Below are positions 9,112-18,650 of a DNA stretch of 64,000 nucleotides, piece by piece. The DNA comes from Anaerolineales bacterium (lineage in GTDB: Bacteria > Chloroflexota > Anaerolineae > Anaerolineales > E44-bin32), in contig JAFGNH010000021.1 of NCBI GenBank assembly GCA_016927115.1, positions 1 through 64,000 of the forward strand, written 5' to 3'. Position numbers and translations under genes: made by a program. How positions within the stretch are numbered: the stretch's first letter is position 1; each line of letters opens with the position of its first letter. The notes under the pieces are model-generated. The model was not told where the DNA came from, made no database searches, and worked only from the letters and a program-made list of their open reading frames with translations.

Positions 9112-9158
9112 CCGAACACTTATGAAACATAGAAAATAAATCAAGCCGATAGGAACAC

Positions 9159-10097
9159 ATGAACTATCTGATAACAGGTGCAGCCGGCTTCCTGGGGTCT
9201 GCGTTAGCTAATCGCCTGACCAAAGAAGACCACCTCGTACGCGGCCTGGATGATCTCTCCAGTGGAGATCGAAACAGGCTGAGTCCTGATGTGCAATTTT
9301 CCATCGGCGATGTAAACAATCGTTCGCTGCTCTGGACACAACTCAAGGATATCGACTGTGTATACCACCTGGCCGCGCGTGTATCCGTTCCCGAATCCAT
9401 CCTGTATCCGAGGGAATATAACGCAGTAAATGTCGGGGGAACGGTCAGCGTAATGGAGGCCATGCGCGATGTAGGAGTGAAGCGGGTGGTCTTGATTTCC
9501 TCCGGTGCTGTCTATGGAACCCAGGGTGAGCAGCCGCTGCGTGAAAACGCGGTACCCAATCCACGCTCACCCTATGCTGTCTCCAAGCTGGCAGCAGAAT
9601 ACTATGTCCGCACCATCGGCAGCCTGTATGGTATTGAGACAGTATCCCTGCGTGTATTTAACGCGTACGGACCCGGCCAGCCTCTTCCTGCTTCACATCC
9701 CCCCCTGATCCCTCACTTTCTGCGCCAGACTGCCCGCGGCGGCACACTCGTCCTTCATGGCGATGGCGCACAGACTCGTGATTTTATCTTCATCGAAGAT
9801 GTTATCGATGCCATGGTCGCTGCTTCAACTGCACCCACCGTGGACAGGCAGGTTATCAATATTGGCAGCGGCATCGAACATAGTATTCTCAATATCGCCC
9901 AGGCTGTCATTGAGTGCCTCGAAAAGGAAGCGCATTGGATCTTTTCTGAAGATTCCGATCCGGGGCCCAACCGGATGTGTGCGGATATGTCTCTCGCACA
10001 GGAAAAACTGGATTTTTTCCCCCGCGTCAGCCTCGAAGAAGGTCTGCGCCTTACTGCCTTGCGCGACGATCGTTTTTCTCTTGTCGATTCTGACTGA
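9159..10097 (+). CDS. NAD-dependent sugar-nucleotide epimerase/dehydratase (GalE-like)
   Basis: A 312-residue extended short-chain dehydrogenase. The NAD-binding motif TGAAGFLG is at the N-terminus, the catalytic YAVSK (YxxxK) near residue 145 with an upstream SSGAVYG, and the nucleotide-sugar-binding RVFNAYGPGQ near 165. It most likely acts on a UDP- or dTDP-sugar for cell-surface glycan synthesis. The length fits the UDP-glucose 4-epimerase group, but substrate cannot be fixed from sequence. It has its own promoter and leader. The next gene is 191 nt downstream. Confidence 0.88.
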   Translation: MNYLITGAAGFLGSALANRLTKEDHLVRGLDDLSSGDRNRLSPDVQFSIGDVNNRSLLWTQLKDIDCVYHLAARVSVPESILYPREYNAVNVGGTVSVMEAMRDVGVKRVVLISSGAVYGTQGEQPLRENAVPNPRSPYAVSKLAAEYYVRTIGSLYGIETVSLRVFNAYGPGQPLPASHPPLIPHFLRQTARGGTLVLHGDGAQTRDFIFIEDVIDAMVAASTAPTVDRQVINIGSGIEHSILNIAQAVIECLEKEAHWIFSEDSDPGPNRMCADMSLAQEKLDFFPRVSLEEGLRLTALRDDRFSLVDSD

Positions 10098-10288
10098 TCG
10101 GGTAACCTGACTGTCCTTCCGGTTTTATGGTCCCTGTCCGTTCAAGTGGAAACCCGGACTGGCGACCAGTCTTTCATAGGTAACCAGTTATTCGGGGCTT
10201 CTATCTATTGGAAGCATCCCCTCAGCAGAAGACTCGTACCGGCAGTTCCCGGACCCGGCCGGAAACCCGCCCTTCAGGAATAGGACCG

Positions 10289-10921
10289 ATGCCCGGATCT
10301 GACAAACTTCAACGAACCTTTTATACCCGTGAGACCCTGATTGTGGCTCGTGAACTTCTGGGACAGCGGTTGGTTAGCATACAGGATGGCGTGCGCACTT
10401 CCGGGATCATTTTTGAAACCGAGGCCTATATCGGTACCGGGGATATGGGCTGCCATGCCCGCTCCGGCCGGACTACACGCAATGAAGCCATGTGGGGACC
10501 TGCAGGGTTTCTGTATGTCTATTTCACATACGGAATGCACTGGATGCTGAACCTTGTTACCGAAGCGGAGGGATTCCCGGCTGCCGTCCTTCTACGTGCA
10601 ATACTCCCTCAAGAAGGATTGGCAGAAATGAGACGCAGGCGGAAGTACAAACCTGATCGAATTCTAACGAATGGGCCGGCAAAACTATGTCAGGCGCTGG
10701 ATATCGACGGCCAACTGAATGGGTTGGACAGCACACAGGCAGACTCTCCGGTCTTCATTGAAAGAATGCCTGTGGTTGAAAATCAGTTCATCTCTACCGG
10801 CGCACGCATAGGCTTGAATTCTGTTCCTGAACCATGGAAAAGCATACCTTGGCGTTTCTTGTATAAACCCGCTGCAAGTGCTAATCTGTCATCTGAGCTA
10901 TCGCCATCTCCTGCGCCTTAA
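10289..10921 (+). CDS. mpg: 3-methyladenine DNA glycosylase (AAG/MPG family)
   Basis: Excises alkylated purines, the first step of base excision repair. The family signatures LLGQRLV, ETEAY, DMGCHARSG and the glycosylase-fold segment YVYFTYGMHWMLN are present; the Glu of ETEAY is the expected catalytic residue. The 210-residue length matches bacterial members. ATG at 10289 is preferred to an upstream TTG at 10208 because it follows CAGGAATAGGAC and begins just before the conserved domain; the extra 27 residues are low-complexity. Confidence 0.9.
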   Translation: MPGSDKLQRTFYTRETLIVARELLGQRLVSIQDGVRTSGIIFETEAYIGTGDMGCHARSGRTTRNEAMWGPAGFLYVYFTYGMHWMLNLVTEAEGFPAAVLLRAILPQEGLAEMRRRRKYKPDRILTNGPAKLCQALDIDGQLNGLDSTQADSPVFIERMPVVENQFISTGARIGLNSVPEPWKSIPWRFLYKPAASANLSSELSPSPAP

Positions 10922-11003
10922 GATATTTTAAACATCTGTGCTTCAGTGCGATAATCAGAGTACAATAGAACTACGATTTTTCTGGCAGGCTGAGAGGGTG
11001 GAA

Positions 11004-12155
11004 ATGATGAGAGATCGGTTGTATAACTATTTCCGGCCCAGAATAGAACCGGAACACAGAATTTTTCAAACCCGTTTTATATCATTCCTTTGTTATACCA
11101 AGTACGTCCTCCTCATTCTATGGTTCCTGTACTACCTCGCTTCCTCATTGGAGTGGATTGACCCAAGATTCCACAACAACCTGGAAATACTCCCTATTGT
11201 TCTGCTGGCTGTTCTGACAACCTGGCTGTACAGCACCAATGACAAAAATGGTATCGTTCAGACCGGAATCATCATTTCATTGAGCTACCTTTTTACAGGG
11301 ATTGCCCTTGTATTGTTCCACCCGGCCTGGATTAACCTGTTGGTTCCGATTTTAATTGTAAGCATTACAGTTGTGGGGACACTCATTGGTGGTGGTCTTG
11401 TGTACCTCATTGCCTTGATTAATCTGCTGGCACTGACTCTGGTATGGTTCTACAGCCGCTCCATTGCACCAGATATTATGCTTTTTAATACCACCGGCAG
11501 CATCCTCTTCCTGCTGATGAGTGCAGCCACGCTGGCCGGGATCGCCCATCTTCTTTACAATATATCCGCTAATATGCAGCGGACGCTGAACCTGCTGAAT
11601 GACCGGACGCATCAGCTTGCATCGCTTGCCCATACCGATTCGCTCACGCAGCTCGCAAACCGCAGATTCCTGATCGAAATCCTTGAACGCGAATTTTCCC
11701 GGGCCCGGCGCTATAACCGCCCGCTCAGCCTGATCTACCTTGACCTTGATGGCTTCAAGGAGATCAACGATCAATTCGGCCATCTTTTCGGCGATGAAAT
11801 CCTGCGCGGCGCTTCTGTCACCATGAAAGCTGTTCTTCGCGCTACCGATATGCTGGCTCGTATCGGTGGGGATGAATTCGCTGTCCTCCTGCCGGAAACA
11901 GACCTTGAAGGGTCGGTGAATGTCGCCCGGAAATTACGCCGCTCCCTGGCATCCTACGGCGACCAGCTGAACAGTGCACAGCCTGAAAGCTCCACAACAG
12001 AAGAAATAATCCCCCCACTCACTTTCTGCAGCGGAGTCAGTACACTCCATCCAGAAGACAACTCGATCGACGATATGCTCTCCAGAGCGGATGATGCACA
12101 ATACCTGGCAAAAACAACCGGAAAAGCTCATACCCGACTTGAAACCGAAATATAA
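11004..12155 (+). CDS. Membrane diguanylate cyclase (GGDEF)
   Basis: Makes cyclic di-GMP from two GTP. About six hydrophobic segments occupy residues 20-190. A short coiled linker follows, then a GGDEF domain with an intact GGDEF active site (residues 288-292). A canonical inhibitory I-site (RATD) lies five residues upstream, so product inhibition is expected. The sensory part is an unclassified membrane domain, which suggests a membrane-soluble or physical signal. The start is placed at 11004, after GAGAGGGTGG, rather than at 10938. Two possible -10 boxes (TGCGATAAT at 10947-10955 and TACAAT at 10961-10966) lie just upstream. Confidence 0.93.
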   Translation: MMRDRLYNYFRPRIEPEHRIFQTRFISFLCYTKYVLLILWFLYYLASSLEWIDPRFHNNLEILPIVLLAVLTTWLYSTNDKNGIVQTGIIISLSYLFTGIALVLFHPAWINLLVPILIVSITVVGTLIGGGLVYLIALINLLALTLVWFYSRSIAPDIMLFNTTGSILFLLMSAATLAGIAHLLYNISANMQRTLNLLNDRTHQLASLAHTDSLTQLANRRFLIEILEREFSRARRYNRPLSLIYLDLDGFKEINDQFGHLFGDEILRGASVTMKAVLRATDMLARIGGDEFAVLLPETDLEGSVNVARKLRRSLASYGDQLNSAQPESSTTEEIIPPLTFCSGVSTLHPEDNSIDDMLSRADDAQYLAKTTGKAHTRLETEI

Positions 12156-12188
12156 TAACCCCATGGTTGTTTCTGAGGAGGTTTCTTC

Positions 12189-12611
12189 TTGATTTATTCC
12201 CACACCATCCAGTTTGATACCCATGGAAACACCGATATGATCGACCTCACAGATCGTGTTGTGCGCATCGTCAATCAATCCAATATCCATAATGGCGCTG
12301 CGGTTATTTTCACCCCATCCGCCACCAGTGCACTGACTACCATTGAATACGAATCCGGTGCCCTGAAAGATTTAAAGCGCCTTTTTGACGAACTCGCGCC
12401 TGAGGATCGGGACTACTTCCATAATGCCCGTTGGGGAGACTATAACGGCCACTCCCACCTGCGGGCAGCTATAATCGGGCCGTCACTCTCAATCCCGATC
12501 CATGCCGGGGCACTTATTCTCGGCACCTGGCAGCAAATACTGTTTATCGACTTCGATAATCGCCCCCGTCAGCGTGAAATCTTTGTACAGGTGCAGGGAG
12601 AACCAGCCTGA
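12189..12611 (+). CDS. yjbQ: YjbQ/UPF0047 family protein
   Basis: A 140-residue single-domain protein of the YjbQ family. Members have weak thiamine-phosphate-synthase activity in vitro, and their physiological role is open. Conserved features are TPSATSALTTIEYESG, the HNARWGDYNGHSHLRA segment with clustered His, and the closing GTWQQILFIDFDNRPR. The start is TTG at 12189, preceded by a strong AGGAGG. It lies 33 nt behind the diguanylate cyclase and may be cotranscribed. Confidence 0.88.
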   Translation: MIYSHTIQFDTHGNTDMIDLTDRVVRIVNQSNIHNGAAVIFTPSATSALTTIEYESGALKDLKRLFDELAPEDRDYFHNARWGDYNGHSHLRAAIIGPSLSIPIHAGALILGTWQQILFIDFDNRPRQREIFVQVQGEPA

Positions 12612-12742
12612 CCGCTTCCGAAACAGTTTTCCTGAGCCTTTCTATCCGGTCGTTTCGCTTCCCCTGAAGTAGAATCCATTCCACTGTGAGAACATCACGA
12701 AAAAAACTGACTTGAATCTTACGCTCTTCCCTCTGCCAACTA

Positions 12743-12751
12743 TGTTAGAAT
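12743..12751 (+). promoter_or_regulatory. Extended -10 promoter for the LmbE-like gene
   Basis: TGTTAGAAT (TGn plus TAGAAT), followed by a 28-nt leader with GGAGAAG before the ATG at 12780. No clear -35. Confidence 0.5.
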
Positions 12752-12779
12752 TTTTGCATTCGTACATAACGGAGAAGAT

Positions 12780-13631
12780 ATGGCGTTTCGACTGCTGGCA
12801 GTATTGGCACATCCAGATGATGAAAGCTTCGGTCCCGGTGGAACACTGGCTCTCTACGCACAGCGAGGTGTAGAAATCCACCTTGCCTGCGCTACTCGCG
12901 GCGAAGCAGGCGGTATTCCCATGGAACTCGCTCATAAAAACCTGGATACAGGCCAACTCAGAGAAGCTGAACTTCGCTGTGCTGCCGGTGTCCTGGGACT
13001 GACTGGCGTACACATGCTCAACTATCGGGATTCAGGCATGCCCGGCTCTCGTGACAACATACACCCTCGGGCTCTTGCAGCTGCACCTGTAGATGAAGTT
13101 GCAGCGAAGATAGCCGCGCTGATCCGCGAGATCCAGCCCCAGGTGGTTATTACATTTGACCCGATCGGAGGGTACCGCCATCCCGATCACATCGCCGTGC
13201 ATCAGGCTACTGTGCGGGCTTACAGGCTTGCTGCTGATCCAGCGTTCCACAGTGAAAACCTGCCACCGTATTCACCACAGAAATTGTATTACCACACCTT
13301 CTCGCGCCGCTGGCTGCGAACCATGGTCCGCTTGATGCCGCTTCTGGGTAAGGACCCACGAAAGTGGGGGCGAAACGGTGATATCGATATGACTGCCATT
13401 GCAAACCAAAACTTTCCAATCAATACCAGAATAAAAATCTCCTCTGTTGCAGAAATCAAGAAAAACGCATCCGCCTGCCATAAAAGTCAGCTTCAGAACA
13501 GTTCGTCCTCAAGCTCCCTTCTCAGCAGGCTGATTGTTGCTTTTAATCCTTATGAGGATTTTATGCGGGCTGACCCACCGGTAATTGGGGCTGCGATAGA
13601 AAAGGATTTGTTAGCCGGTGTGCATCCGTGA
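12780..13631 (+). CDS. PIG-L/LmbE family N-deacetylase
   Basis: A 283-residue zinc-dependent N-acetylglucosaminide deacetylase-like enzyme. It has the metal- and catalysis-bearing AHPDDE near the N-terminus and the third ligand in YRHPDH (about residue 135). Family members deacetylate GlcNAc-inositol, mycothiol or bacillithiol precursors, or act as amidases on their conjugates. Substrate cannot be chosen here, since no thiol-biosynthesis neighbour is present. It has its own promoter and GGAGAAG ribosome site. Confidence 0.88.
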   Translation: MAFRLLAVLAHPDDESFGPGGTLALYAQRGVEIHLACATRGEAGGIPMELAHKNLDTGQLREAELRCAAGVLGLTGVHMLNYRDSGMPGSRDNIHPRALAAAPVDEVAAKIAALIREIQPQVVITFDPIGGYRHPDHIAVHQATVRAYRLAADPAFHSENLPPYSPQKLYYHTFSRRWLRTMVRLMPLLGKDPRKWGRNGDIDMTAIANQNFPINTRIKISSVAEIKKNASACHKSQLQNSSSSSSLLSRLIVAFNPYEDFMRADPPVIGAAIEKDLLAGVHP

Positions 13632-13748
13632 ATCGATCCTGCAGGATGCCATAACCATCACTGCAATGCAAATCAAGATCAACAAATCAGACCTTACATC
13701 GGCCAGCAGCACAGTCATCTGGACAACCGTTTAATAAATCAGGGTGGA

Positions 13749-13778
13749 TTAGACGCATTTTACCGGGCATGGTATCAT
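13749..13778 (+). promoter_or_regulatory. Promoter for alpha-glucan phosphorylase
   Basis: TTAGAC (13749-13754), an 18-nt spacer and TATCAT (13773-13778), with TG of an extended -10 at 13770-13771. The leader to the ATG at 13815 carries AGGAATAAA. Confidence 0.55.
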
Positions 13779-13814
13779 ACCGCCGACACCAGTACGAACT
13801 TACAGGAATAAACT

Positions 13815-16004
13815 ATGAAATCAGAATCCGAACCAAGAGGGCAAAACCAGCTTATACCCAATAACTTTAATCTCCCCCGCCGGATCAAGCGGCTGGCTGA
13901 TCTCGCCTATAATCTGTGGTGGACCTGGAATGCAGACGCTGAGCGGTTATTCCGCAATATCGACCGCTACACCTGGGAGGATACCAACCACAACCCGGTC
14001 GTCTTTCTACGGCGGGTTCCCCGCCAACGATTGAACGCAGCCCTCCACAACCGCCGCTATCTGGAAGCCTATGACCATGTGCTGCGCTCCTTTGATGATT
14101 ACATGAAGAGCGGCAGCAGCACCTGGTATGCACAACAGTTTCCCGAACACTGCAATCAACCCATCGCCTACTTTTCCACTGAATTCGGCCTGCACCAGAC
14201 CATGCCCATCTATGCAGGCGGCCTTGGAATTCTCTCCGGCGACCATATCAAGGAGGCCAGTGATCTTGGGCTTCCTCTTGTAGCAGTCGGTTTCCTTTAC
14301 ACGCAGGGATATTTCGTCCAGCATATCAGCGAAGACGGCTGGCAGGAAGCGCGTTACACACGGCTGTCCTTTGACAACCTGCCTGTTATCCCGGTGCTCG
14401 ATCTTACTGGAGAACCTGTCCTGACCAGCGTAAAGTTTGCAGGCCGGGAAATTTTTGCCCGCATGTGGCGTGTGCAGGTAGGCCGTGTTTCCCTTTACCT
14501 GCTGGATACCGATGTTGCCCGCAATTCAGATTCCGACCGCCAGCTGACTTCGCGTCTGTATACTTCTGATCTTGAAATGCGCGTGTCGCAGGAGATTATC
14601 CTGGGTATAGCTGGTGTGCGGGCTCTCAGGATCCTCGGGTACAACCCATCGGTCTATCATATGAACGAAGGGCACTCCGCCTTCCTCATACTGGAACGAC
14701 TTCGCGAGCTGGTAGATGCCGGCCATGACCATGAAACTGCCAGACAGATTATCAGAAAAAGCACGGTTTTTACCACCCATACACCGGTCCCGGCAGGGCA
14801 CGACGAATTTCCGATCTGGATCATTGACAAATACTTCAATGAATTCTGGCCCAAACTCAAAATGGATCGGGATCAATTCCTCGATCTTGCCCGTCACCAG
14901 CAGCCGTGGGGAGAAGCTTTCGCCATGGCAATCCTGGCCTTCCGCTTCAGCGAACATGCCAACGGGGTCTCCGAACTGCACGGTCAGGTCGCCCGACAGA
15001 TGTGGTCATTCTTATGGCCAGACACCGAGGTTGATAACATCCCGATCACACATATCACCAACGGCATCCACACCAGCACCTGGCTGGCCCGCCGTCTCAG
15101 TAATCTCTACAACCGTTACCTCGGACCGGACTGGCTGCAGAATCTTGAAAACCCGGTCTTCTGGGAAGCAGTACAGCATATACCCGATTACGAGCTTTGG
15201 GCTGTACACCGCCACCTGAAGCGCAAACTGCTCTACTACATCCAGGACCGTGCTCGCGGGTTGTGGCTGCAGGGTAACACACATCCGGTGCAGGTTATCG
15301 CCGGCGGTGTCCTGCTTGATCCCAATGTACTTACAATCGGGTTCGCCCGCCGTTTCGCCACCTATAAACGTGCAGATCTTATCCTGAGCGATATGGAGCG
15401 TCTTCTCCGGCTGCTCAACCGCCCGGGAATGCCTGTTCAGATCATCTTCGCCGGGAAAGCACATCCAGCCGACGAACCGGGCAAGCGCCTGATCCAGGAT
15501 GTGTACCGGCTGGTCAAACAGCATCCAAACGGCGGCAGACTGGTCTTCCTGGAAGACTACGATATGAATCTGGCTCGATATCTGCTGCATGGTGTGGATG
15601 TATGGTTAAACACACCACGGCGTCCCAACGAAGCTTCCGGCACCTCCGGCATGAAAGCTGCATTGAACGGGGTTCTCAATTTCTCCATACTGGATGGATG
15701 GTGGCGTGAAGGCTATAATGGATTCAACGGCTGGGTAATCGGAGACGATTTCTCCATGGAAAACGCCGAAGAACAGGATCGAACTGATGCAGAAAGCCTG
15801 TACCAGACACTGGAAGAGTCCATCATTCCAGCCTACTACGACAGATCATCCGATGGGCTGCCGTTGGAATGGCTGGCACGCATGAAGAATTCCATCCAGA
15901 CACTGGCCCCCCGTTTCAGCCTGCGCAGGATGCTGAAGGAATACGTAACAGAAATGTATCACCCTGCGTTGCCGGCACACGATACAGAGAAAAAGGATCA
16001 ATAA
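13815..16004 (+). CDS. glgP: Alpha-glucan (glycogen/maltodextrin) phosphorylase, GT35
   Basis: Releases glucose 1-phosphate from alpha-1,4-glucans using PLP. The N-terminal DUF3417-like segment (LAYNLWWTWNADAERLF) is typical of the short AP-type bacterial phosphorylases. The PLP-lysine motif EASGTSGMKAALNG is present, with the lysine at residue 614, and THTPVPAGHDEFP and NEGHSAFL also match the family. The 729-residue length fits that subfamily, which lacks the classical allosteric N-terminus. It is followed 6 nt later by the first UPF0316 gene, so the two are probably cotranscribed. Confidence 0.94.
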   Translation: MKSESEPRGQNQLIPNNFNLPRRIKRLADLAYNLWWTWNADAERLFRNIDRYTWEDTNHNPVVFLRRVPRQRLNAALHNRRYLEAYDHVLRSFDDYMKSGSSTWYAQQFPEHCNQPIAYFSTEFGLHQTMPIYAGGLGILSGDHIKEASDLGLPLVAVGFLYTQGYFVQHISEDGWQEARYTRLSFDNLPVIPVLDLTGEPVLTSVKFAGREIFARMWRVQVGRVSLYLLDTDVARNSDSDRQLTSRLYTSDLEMRVSQEIILGIAGVRALRILGYNPSVYHMNEGHSAFLILERLRELVDAGHDHETARQIIRKSTVFTTHTPVPAGHDEFPIWIIDKYFNEFWPKLKMDRDQFLDLARHQQPWGEAFAMAILAFRFSEHANGVSELHGQVARQMWSFLWPDTEVDNIPITHITNGIHTSTWLARRLSNLYNRYLGPDWLQNLENPVFWEAVQHIPDYELWAVHRHLKRKLLYYIQDRARGLWLQGNTHPVQVIAGGVLLDPNVLTIGFARRFATYKRADLILSDMERLLRLLNRPGMPVQIIFAGKAHPADEPGKRLIQDVYRLVKQHPNGGRLVFLEDYDMNLARYLLHGVDVWLNTPRRPNEASGTSGMKAALNGVLNFSILDGWWREGYNGFNGWVIGDDFSMENAEEQDRTDAESLYQTLEESIIPAYYDRSSDGLPLEWLARMKNSIQTLAPRFSLRRMLKEYVTEMYHPALPAHDTEKKDQ

Positions 16005-16010
16005 AAGAGC

Positions 16011-16538
16011 ATGTTAGACTTTCTGGCTATTCCCGAAAGTATTTTCCCGCTGGTCATTTTCTGCCTGCGGGTAGTCGATATGTCAATGGATACACTGCGT
16101 GTCCTGTTTGTTATTCGTGGCCGCAAAGGCCTGGCGTGGATTCTGGGCTTTGTCCAGTCCACGTTATGGGTTATTGCGATCACCAGTGTCCTTAGTAATC
16201 TCGACAACATTCTTAATATTATCGGTTATGCAGGCGGCTTTGCGACTGGTATCGTTGTGGGTATGACAATCGAAGAACGGCTGGCTATCGGGCATGGAAA
16301 TCTACGTATTATCAGCTCGCGCAAGGGCAGCGCGATAACCGAACAACTGCGAAAAGCCGGTTATGGAGTAACCGAACTGCCTGGCCGGGGCCGTGATGGC
16401 ATGGTGACCATCCTGGATGTCAGTGTCCAGCGAAAAGATATTGCCAGAGTGCGCATGCTAGTGGATAGTGCCGATCCTGACGCCTTTATCACAGTGGAAG
16501 AAATCCGACCGCTTCATCGCGGCTACTGGCGTGCCTGA
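16011..16538 (+). CDS. UPF0316/DUF2179 membrane protein, copy 1
   Basis: A 175-residue protein with three predicted membrane segments in residues 10-85. A cytoplasmic DUF2179 domain follows, ending in GRGRDGMVTILDV and then an EEIRPLHRG tail. The paired sequences LRVVDMSMDTLRV and GYAGGFATGIVVG match the family. Function is unknown; DUF2179 is thought to bind a small ligand or nucleotide. It starts 6 nt after the phosphorylase stop. A paralogue lies next door. Confidence 0.85.
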   Translation: MLDFLAIPESIFPLVIFCLRVVDMSMDTLRVLFVIRGRKGLAWILGFVQSTLWVIAITSVLSNLDNILNIIGYAGGFATGIVVGMTIEERLAIGHGNLRIISSRKGSAITEQLRKAGYGVTELPGRGRDGMVTILDVSVQRKDIARVRMLVDSADPDAFITVEEIRPLHRGYWRA

Positions 16539-16609
16539 TTGCGGATTTCCTACAGATTTGCAGCCTTTCCGGTTATTGTGAACGAGCTGCTCTGGAGAAG
16601 TTGATACCG

Positions 16610-17155
16610 ATGCCGTCAGAAACAATCGGCGACCTGCCCTGGCAGTCCATCCATCCTCTTTTGATCGCATTATTCATTTTCTTACTGCGTGGGCTAAACC
16701 TCACTCTCTCGACAGTTTCCACCCTGCTCGTTGTCCGGGGATTCCGCCTGGCTACCTGGATGCTCACTTTTTGCCAATCCATCCTGTTTATTACCGTCAT
16801 CCAGGGTGTGCTGAAGAATATGGATTCCCTGCTTAATGTTGTAGCTTATGCAGGAGGCTATGCAACCGGAATTCTGGCCGGTATACTGCTGGAATCGCGT
16901 ATCTCACCCGGTCACAGCATGCTGCGTATCGTCAGCTGCAGCCGGGGAGAAGCGATCTTTAACGCACTGCATCAGAATGGTTTCGGTGCCACCATCATTT
17001 CCGGGCGGGGCAAAGACGGGATGGTGGCCAGCATTCTGTGCTTTCTGCGTCGCCGCGATATAAAACAGGTTCATACAACAGTTCTGGAGATTGATGAGGA
17101 TGCTTTTATTGTCTCTGAAAACGTCCGCCAATTGCTCGGCGGCTGGCATACCTGA
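16610..17155 (+). CDS. UPF0316/DUF2179 membrane protein, copy 2
   Basis: A 181-residue paralogue of the preceding gene with the same order of three membrane segments and a DUF2179 domain. Shared motifs are LRGLNLTLSTVSTLLVVRG, AYAGGYATGI and GRGKDGMVASIL. The start at ATG 16610 is preferred to TTG 16601 because GGAGAAG ends about 10 nt upstream. It lies 71 nt after copy 1 in the same direction. The pair may form a heteromer or result from tandem duplication. Confidence 0.85.
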   Translation: MPSETIGDLPWQSIHPLLIALFIFLLRGLNLTLSTVSTLLVVRGFRLATWMLTFCQSILFITVIQGVLKNMDSLLNVVAYAGGYATGILAGILLESRISPGHSMLRIVSCSRGEAIFNALHQNGFGATIISGRGKDGMVASILCFLRRRDIKQVHTTVLEIDEDAFIVSENVRQLLGGWHT

Positions 17156-17219
17156 TCCGGAAACAAGCAGTTCCATAAATCAGCGGTTGAACTGCAGCAG
17201 AACATAATCCGCTGGCTGT

Positions 17220-17248
17220 TTGCGTCTGATTGTGTGAAAAGGTATAAT
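17220..17248 (+). promoter_or_regulatory. Promoter for the DUF4388/GTPase genes
   Basis: TTGCGT (17220-17225), a 17-nt spacer and a perfect TATAAT (17243-17248). The leader to the ATG at 17285 contains GAAGGGAA. Confidence 0.7.
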
Positions 17249-17284
17249 CGCCGCCATCAAGACGCAACAACTCGAAGGGAACAT

Positions 17285-18100
17285 ATGGCCCTGAAAGGGA
17301 ATCTGCGTGACTTCAGTGTGACGCAGTTGTTCAACCTCATCAATCTCGCCGGAAAAACCGGCACGCTTACGATTGAAGGCCCATCGGAAGCTGCCTGGGT
17401 TTCTTTTCGCGAAGGCAAGCTGATCCACGCACAGCTCGGCCATGAGAACGGTACCCTGACAGGCATTCTTCTGCGCAGCGCCCTGCTTACACCCCGCCAG
17501 GCAAAGGCCATCAAGGAAAATACCGCAGATAAAAGCGATAAGGAACTGGGACTGATCCTGATCAACGCAGGCTACCTGAACCAGCAGGATATCCTTTCCA
17601 GTATCCGCAACAACGTCATGCAGATCGTCTACCAGCTGTTCACCTGGAATGAAGGCTATTTCCGCTTTGATGATCAGGTACTTCCCCCTGCCGACCGCAT
17701 CACAATCCGACTCAATCTTGAAAATATCATTATCGATGGTGCGCGCCGCATGCGGGAAAATGAAGCCCTGAAAGAAGAGATCCCTAATCTTGATATGGCG
17801 CTGGATTTTGTTGACCGGCCGGGCGCGAATATCCGCGATGTGAACCTGAATGTCGATGAATGGCGGGTTGTTTCCTATGTAAACCCGAAAAACTCCATTC
17901 GGCAGATCGCAAAAGCCAATAACATGAGTGAACTGCAGGTTCGCAAAATTGTGTACGGTCTCCTTCAAGCCGGCCTGGTGGAAATTATCCGCCCTGAAGG
18001 AATGGAACTACCACAACAGACGAAACAATTTACACCGGTTGATAAGGAGCGGCATTCATCACTTGTAAACCGCTTGATTAATCGAATTCGTTCATTATAA
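17285..18100 (+). CDS. DUF4388 (PATAN-type) regulatory protein
   Basis: A 271-residue cytoplasmic protein. The N-terminal DUF4388 domain (LKGNLRDFSVTQLFNLIN, then GKTGTLTIEG and SFREGKLIHAQLG) is found in bacterial signalling proteins linked to small GTPases and gliding or polarity modules. A helical middle follows, and the C-terminal part (about 180-260) resembles a winged helix (IRQIAKANNMSELQVRKIVYGLLQAGLVE). The start at 17285 follows GAAGGGAAC and removes 17 unlikely residues. Only 11 nt separate it from the GTPase gene, so the products probably work together, DUF4388 being a candidate partner or regulator. Confidence 0.85.
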   Translation: MALKGNLRDFSVTQLFNLINLAGKTGTLTIEGPSEAAWVSFREGKLIHAQLGHENGTLTGILLRSALLTPRQAKAIKENTADKSDKELGLILINAGYLNQQDILSSIRNNVMQIVYQLFTWNEGYFRFDDQVLPPADRITIRLNLENIIIDGARRMRENEALKEEIPNLDMALDFVDRPGANIRDVNLNVDEWRVVSYVNPKNSIRQIAKANNMSELQVRKIVYGLLQAGLVEIIRPEGMELPQQTKQFTPVDKERHSSLVNRLINRIRSL

Positions 18101-18111
18101 GCAGGTGCCTT

Positions 18112-18642
18112 ATGCAGACAGTCAAAATGGTCGTTACCGGCCCTTTCAATTCCGGTAAGACAGCATTTATCAAATCCGTCAGCGAAATCGATGTCGTTTC
18201 CACTGAACGGAAAATCTCCGCGGAAGCCGAACGGATCAAAGAGACTACCACTGTTGCCATGGACTTCGGCCGTATAACAGTCGATGATGAACTGGTCCTC
18301 TATCTTTTTGGCACTCCCGGTCAGAAACGATTCGATTTCATGTGGGAAATTCTCTCAGAAGGAATGCTCGGTTTTATTGTGATGGTCGACAGTTCACGGC
18401 CGGAGACATTTCGCGAAGCAAAAGGCATTTTGCAGACTTTTCGCGCGTACGCCCCTACTCCTTACGTCGTGGCTGCCAACAAACAGGATATCGATGATGC
18501 CTGGACTGTCAACGACCTCCGAATCGCCCTGAAACTGGATCGGAACATCAAAATGCTTCCTTGTATGGCTCATGATAAGGAATCGGTCAAGAATGTCCTG
18601 CTGGAACTGCTTTACAGTATTCTTGAGGAAATGAACGAATAA
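18112..18642 (+). CDS. Small Ras-like GTPase (MglA/Rab-like)
   Basis: A 176-residue bacterial small GTPase. The P-loop GPFNSGKT (G1) is near residue 9, LFGTPGQKRF (G3) near 65 and ANKQDI (G4) near 123. No membrane segment or lipid site is visible. These GTPases are commonly encoded beside DUF4388 or roadblock proteins in Chloroflexota, Deinococcota and myxobacteria, where some control polarity or motility; the target here is unknown. It is cotranscribed with the gene 11 nt upstream. Confidence 0.9.
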   Translation: MQTVKMVVTGPFNSGKTAFIKSVSEIDVVSTERKISAEAERIKETTTVAMDFGRITVDDELVLYLFGTPGQKRFDFMWEILSEGMLGFIVMVDSSRPETFREAKGILQTFRAYAPTPYVVAANKQDIDDAWTVNDLRIALKLDRNIKMLPCMAHDKESVKNVLLELLYSILEEMNE

Positions 18643-18650
18643 AACTCTCA

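Noticed and set aside
17180-17968. Minus-strand open frame of 262 codons
   Set aside because: Antisense to the DUF4388 gene, which has a promoter, ribosome site and recognisable domain.
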